Assembly: GCA_019279435.1 (NCBI GenBank)
Contig: JAAALK010000286.1
Coordinates: 49,548,289-49,612,288 of the forward strand
Reading direction: 5' to 3'
Length of the DNA stretch: 64,000 bases
Source of the DNA: Zizania palustris
Taxonomy: Eukaryota; Streptophyta; Magnoliopsida; Poales; Poaceae
The notes beneath the pieces were generated by a model. It worked only from the letters and a program-made list of their open reading frames with translations, was not told the origin of the DNA and ran no database searches. Positions 59,022 to 64,000 of the stretch are shown here, piece by piece (position 1 is the first letter of the stretch; the number at the start of each line of letters is the position of its first letter). The translations under genes and the position numbers were made by a program.

Positions 59022-61726
59022 CGTTGCTGTCGATGGTTGTGAGCGCCGATTAGCCCATTGTCGCCGTCAGATACTCAGATGCAACGGCTAAATTACCTTG
59101 CTTGTTGTCCGCATAATCCAACCATCCGAGCCGGCCTCCCGGCCGGTTAGGTGGCGATCGATGGTGATGTTTCCTAACTAGGCAGTAACTGTCAGCTAAT
59201 CAATGGCCAGATAGATGATAGATCGAGAGAGCTCGAGAGCGGCGTGTTCAGAGACGACGGTATCGTATTGTCCTCTTCTTTCTTTCTTTCTACTCATCGT
59301 TGGGAATCCTATGGCCTGTATATGCTGATTGCTCAAAGCTGTTTTTGATCTGGACGAGCGAGCTCGAGGCTTCGATAGATTAGACGAGGCACACGTCGTT
59401 CTCCCCTCGATACGCTACGAGTCTACGACCATCGGTTGCCGCGTCCGAGAAAACACTAGACACATCTTTTCCGATGCCATTACGAAAGAGAAGCCTACTA
59501 CTACTACTGTTTCTTCACATGCATGCTCGCATGCCAACTTGTTCTTCCCCTTCGCCGGTGACGCCGATGTTCTCTTCTTTCTCCGCCTGGGCCGGCGTTC
59601 GTTCGTACGTACGTAGTGACCGGATAAAATACTTCTCCGCGTAGACTGCAATGGCCACGTATGTACACATGCAGATATAAAACGGAGACCTGACCTAACG
59701 TGACCTGAACATGCTGATTCCAGACTAATATGTTTCGAGCTAGAGCCTAGAGTGTGGTTTCTGTTAGTTGCAAACTGAGCTAGAGTGTGGATCGATCACG
59801 ACGTACCAGGCAATCTTGTGCATGTGTCAGCAAAAGGGAAACCGATTAATCCTGTTTGACAACAGTGAAAAAAAGAACTGTTCTTTCAGGCTGATGACTT
59901 GTTTGCCAGCAGACCGTAGAAAACCAACAGATCGATGATACGGCCTATGCCCGTACCTGGTTTATGGTACCTGTGTTCTTGGTTTTTATGCTTTCATCAC
60001 GACGTCGACTACTCGTCAGGCAACAGTGCTTGCAAACAGGAGAAAACAGCATGCATGTTAAAGAGAAATATATACTCTTCTCTCGGTTTAAAAAACACAA
60101 TACTTTTAATGCTTAAATTTCATCTTAGTAGCCTGAGAAACTGGATGGGTACCTTGTATTATGGGATAGATTAAGGAGCTGCTATTATATTACCACATTA
60201 GTTATTAGTACCAGTACAGATTGTTACAGTTCGTGGCAATAATAATGGAACGTGTTGCGGCCTTGCAGCCACAGCTTTCAAAGAAGATATATTTTGCCGA
60301 TAGATCGATGATAGCGCAGGCAGCATCGGAGAATTATTCACGTTGGAGATTGGGGATTTGGAAATCATGCCGGGAGATACTCCGGCGGATGAACAAATCC
60401 TGCACTGGTACAGATTTCACATTTCCACAGCGAAAGCTTGAGGGACTGGGACAGATGAATGGACATTGGAAAATGCAGGATATGGTATTTTCTTATGATT
60501 TTCTTTAGAATGTACACGAATCGACGCATTTAAGTTAGCTTAACCTCATTTTTCTTCGGTTAAGTTGGACAGAATCCGGGCCGTAGTTGATCGAAAAAGA
60601 GGCCCCGGCTAGTAGGGAGGTCCAAGATCCACCAGCCGGCCCATATGTGTTCGTGCTCACAGAGGTACAGCTACATCAGATCTTGTTCATCGTCGAGAGC
60701 GCCGCGAGTAATTCACTAATTTGGCGGTTGGATTCACCATCATAGCCTCCTTTCTGCCCTGACACTGTTTCGCACTTGCGAGTTGCGACTTGCGACCGGA
60801 GATCTACCTCGGAAATCTCATCTCCACCACCGCACACCACACAGCTTCCGAAGTCAAGCTGCAGCACTCCGGCCGTCCGGCGCCGCTATCATGCAACGCC
60901 ATTTGAGCTAGCTAGCGCTCCTCGAGCTCCACTCCAGCTTCGATCGATTGCCTCTCCACCACCGGGCCCCTCTTCTCGCTCGATCGGTGCGTGCAAGCAG
61001 CGGATCGGAGGCCCGTCACCTCTCTCGGATACGATACGATAGAGATCGATGATATGTGTGGCCGGCTGTCGATCGATCGCGACGCGTCGGGGGCCGGGGC
61101 ACGCGACGCGTCGGGGGCCGGGGCTAGCCGCCGGCCGCCGGCCGCCGGCCGCCGGCGTGTGCGTACGTGATCTATCTGAACGACGTGCGGTTGGATCGAG
61201 AAGTGGCCGCGCGCGAATCTCCCTCGGCGTGCATGCATGCATGCACGCTTGCAATGCGAGCTAGTACTAGCAGATCATGCGACTGATGCAGTGATGCTGC
61301 ATCCACCTGCGGAATTACGAGTTACGACCGATGCTGGCATGATGACACATGGCGTACATGTTGAAGCAATTAACTGTCACTCACACTAGCTCAGTCGACC
61401 AGTACGATCATCAGATCCTCTCCTGCTCTTTTGATGCTCACGGTTGCTGGGGATAATGATTTCTTCTCCTGGATCTTTTGGAACTTGTTGCGATTGACCG
61501 ACAACACAAGTAGATTTTTTAAAACAAGGCAAATGTATTCCAAGTCCATAAGAAAAGCAAAACGGAATTAACCTGTAAATGCTCTAGGAAGTGATCCTTA
61601 AGCATATTGAAGGTGTGGAGCTAGCTTGATTTCTTCAATTCCTCAACTGACCAAGCTTGATTTATATCAGAATTATCTCACGGAGAAATGAATCTTTGCA
61701 TGAATGGTAGTTTCGGGGCTTTTAGG
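59022..61726. other. Intergenic DNA, no gene recognised
   Basis: Mixed composition. At 61078-61155 a 22-bp GC-rich unit (GCGACGCGTCGGGGGCCGGG..) is doubled and followed by a GCCGCCG run. Short open frames overlap on both strands and show no known motif. Confidence 0.45.
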
Positions 61727-62262
61727 GTGCATTTAGTTTGAGCTATGAAAAACTGTTGTGAATTATCTGCTGTGGAAAAGCTAAAAGTTGTTTGATTGGA
61801 GCTACTGTAAAAAAACTGTTATGAAATAACTGTTTTTTATAACTTATTATAACTTACATAATTTTCATCATTATAATATTCTATATATATATTATATATA
61901 TACATACATATATAGGAAACACACAACATTGATGCAACTAAATAACTAGAAAATATATTAGATAAATAAAAAAATGCATAGTTCATCTCATAAAATAACC
62001 GACAACCACATATTATCTCATAAAATTGTGCAATACAATACAAACCATAATAATGTTAGATCAATCAAAACACCTTGAATTCATGCTATTTAATCTATAC
62101 TAAAAAACAGAAAAGCAGAAAAACAGAGTTCAAGCCGCTTACAAATTTATACTAAAAAATTATTTTTTCACGGCAGAAGCAGTTTTGGTAAACCTGTTTG
62201 GTTCAGCTTCTGTTTTTTCACAACAGAAGCAGATTTCGAAAGTAGAACCAAACGCACTCCTC
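61727..62262. mobile_element. Probable TIR element (hAT- or PIF-like), non-autonomous
   Basis: The left end GGGTGCATTTAGTTTGAGCT and the right end, read reversed, GGAGTGCGTTTGGTTCTACT are similar. Both arms contain CTGTTGTGAA and CTGCTGTGG/CTGCTTCTG words. TTA precedes the left end and TCA follows the right, so the target duplication is not clean. The inside is AT-rich and non-coding. Confidence 0.45.
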
Positions 62263-63239
62263 AGTATCCCTTGGTCTAATATACTCTTTTCAGTCGATAA
62301 AACATGCATTAATGCCACGTGGGGGTTGATAAGAATACCTACGGGTGAGAAAGAATTATTCAATTATTTACACTCACATTTTTTTAACATCGTTAAACGC
62401 ACCTTTGAAGTATAGAAGATGAAGTGATAAATTATTGATAAGATGACGACCTCTCCAATTGATAGGAAAAAGATGACTGTATCACACTAACTACGTTAGG
62501 AAAATAATGTATTTGATATGCATTTCCGGACGTGCCAACTATCTATCAAATATACAATCTATTCAAATACGTTGTCATATGCAAATGATATATGTATAAG
62601 TTTATATGATTTAGCAGCAACTATATCCAACAAATATGAACAAGTTATTTCTAAGTAGATGAAATAGCATACTCCAATAAATAATTCGTCGCATTAGAAT
62701 TAGAATCATTAAAAGCAGCTGGACTTTGCTGCTCCCACGTTAAGCCACGTCACTGCGCTTGCAAAAAAACCCCTCCACTTTTCGCCAATTGCCTAATCCT
62801 CCTGCTTTTAGCTGGCGTGGACGCTCCACGGGCCGCCACATCGCCCCAGCCCGGGACCGGATTTTTTGCGAAAAAGACCTCCGGTTCGTCGCTATTTACG
62901 CGAAGGCCGGCACCCTGTCTCCCGCTGAGTCACATCTTTTGCGGATAAACCCCCGTTTCTTGATATTTTATACCCGAAGATTAGAAAAATCGAAAAATCA
63001 AACTACGCTCTGAAAACGAAAAATCCAGGGTTTTTTCGCGAAACTGCTAGCCACCAGGGGTCAGGAGCCCCCGTGTGCCCAGCCCCATCATTCGGCTATC
63101 CTCATCCCTCTTCCTAACCCTAGCCATTCGCCACCTCTCCCGACCTAGCCGCTCGCCACTGCCTCCCTCTGCCAGGGCACACACCGCCACCTCTCTCGGC
63201 ACCGTCGAGGTGACAGACAGGGAGTCTCGCTTCAGATGC
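62263..63239. other. AT-rich spacer, then TE-like GC-rich leader
   Basis: 62263-62740 is AT-rich with nothing recognised. From about 62750 the text changes sharply to a style (AAAAAAACCCCTCCACTTTT, GCGAAAAAGACCTCCGG, ACGCGAAGGCCGGCACC) that resembles gene-capturing transposons of grasses. No ends were located within the window. Confidence 0.35.
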
Positions 63240-63607
63240 ACTAGGCACGAGCGGTCGGAGGTCCCAGAAGATGTCGAGGCGGTCGCCGTTGACGTCGAGC
63301 GTCTTGAGGCCCTTCTTGCTCCAGAACGGCCACGGCTTCAGCTCCACCTTGTGCGTGGGCGGCCCGTCGTCGCCACTGCAACTGCCGCCGGCCGCGGCGG
63401 CCTTGAGCCGGTCGATGGAGATGGTGAACGACTGGTTGATGATGTTCTTGTTCCATACGACAGTGACGAGGCGCCGTTGATCTTTGCGCGGTAGACAGAC
63501 ACCGTGGAGCACTGCGCCGTCGCCGCCGTCGACGATGCTGCCGCCCTGACGCACGCCGAGTCATCGCAGGACGTCGCGCCATTGTTGCCACCGCCGTGTT
63601 CCTCCAT
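63240..63607 (-). pseudogene. Truncated, frameshifted DUF868-family gene fragment
   Basis: On the minus strand, ATG 63607 starts MEEHGGGNN, followed by CDDSACVRAAASSTAA and QCSTVSVYRAKING. In the next frame it continues RLVTVVWNKNIINQSFTISI, then HKVELKPWPFWSKKGLKTLDV and DRLDIFWDLR. This is the N-terminal half of DUF868 (PF05910) proteins as I recall them. Resemblance stops after the WDLR motif, where the family should continue for over 100 residues. One base is missing near 63480. A stop follows at about 63120. The function of the family is unknown. The truncation and TE-like surroundings suggest a captured fragment. Confidence 0.65.
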
Positions 63608-63852
63608 CTGTCTCGATGGCTCACAAGATTCGGCTTTTCCTCTTCTCCCACACCTAACCCTCGCTCTCCCCACCCGTCTTCGTGCCCCTCCTCATCCTCC
63701 TCTCACGGTTGTGACTCCTCGCCTCCCGCCGCTGCCGCCGGGTCCCGGCCACCCCCGTGCTCCACCTAGGATGGACGACACGGCAGCGACAAAGATGAGG
63801 ACCAGCACACCGATGATGGCTGCCGTGTTCTCTGACCCTTCTGCCGCTGCAG

Positions 63853-64000
63853 CAAGCAGAGGTGGAAGCTCAAAAACTACAACTAAAACAAAACCAGCTA
63901 GAATCTCACAAAATGTTGTCAGAAGTACAAGAGGATTCAGAGGCTCTAAGAAAGTCAAATGCAAAACTTCGGGCTACCATTGATCATGTTGTTGAAGAAT
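63853..64000 (+). CDS. Start of a coiled-coil exon, cut by the window end
   Basis: After an acceptor-like CCGCTGCAG (63844-63852) a 49-codon open frame reads QAEVEAQKLQLKQNQLESHK and onward to ATIDHVVEE. It has strong heptad character and low-GC codon use unlike the GC-rich DNA before it. The same frame is closed by a stop near 63816, so this is an internal exon or a captured exon. It is not recognised. Confidence 0.4.

Overview
This is a plant nuclear window, almost certainly from a grass (Poaceae). It has GC-rich first exons with AT-rich introns, abundant TAA- and TA-flanked MITEs, an L1-type LINE, and a Ty3/gypsy Tat-lineage LTR retrotransposon. The host proteins are plant types: a MORN-repeat PIP5K, a PH-domain oxysterol-binding-related protein (ORP), an MPS1-type kinase and a DUF868 fragment. 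There is no sign of bacterial or organellar DNA.

Layout. 1-2387: the 3' half of an MPS1/TTK-like protein kinase gene (+). 2388-12876: gene-free DNA with decayed MITEs and an AT microsatellite. 12877-28817: a ten-exon ORP gene (+). Its second intron is about 10 kb because a 7.29-kb antisense LINE (15101-22390, 15-bp target duplication) landed there, together with a TAA-flanked MITE. 28818-39522: repeat-rich intergenic DNA holding an inverted-repeat element with a tRNA-like core, a Mutator-type MITE with a clear 9-bp target duplication, two tandem TA-flanked mini-elements and several microsatellites. 39523-43045: a MORN-PIP5K gene (-), eight coding exons. 43558-45810: a directly duplicated promoter-like block split by a MITE and an LTR-like piece, then a 68-bp tandem repeat. 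46843-59018: a probable small CACTA element holding a complete 11.7-kb Tat gypsy element (47173-58884, 483-bp LTRs that read as identical, GGAAG target duplication). 59019-64000: low-gene DNA ending in a TE-like block that carries a truncated DUF868 fragment and the start of a coiled-coil exon.

The most interesting system is the Tat element. Gag-protease-RT-RNase H-second RNase H-integrase run on the minus strand. A separate five-exon gene (48210-51942, 1129 codons plus stop, every splice junction in frame) runs on the plus strand with its own TATA box. The two units converge on a nearly perfect 118-bp tandem array. The antisense gene keeps introns because its splice sites do not exist on the genomic RNA that is reverse transcribed.

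A second theme is that conserved coding sequences (ORP, PIP5K, Tat pol, LINE ORF2) are broken by single-base indels, several of them in homopolymers, while all splice sites stay sound. In the ORP and PIP5K genes, allowing one base at each break restores divisibility by three. This looks more like consensus sequence error than gene death, so these genes should not be called pseudogenes from this sequence alone.
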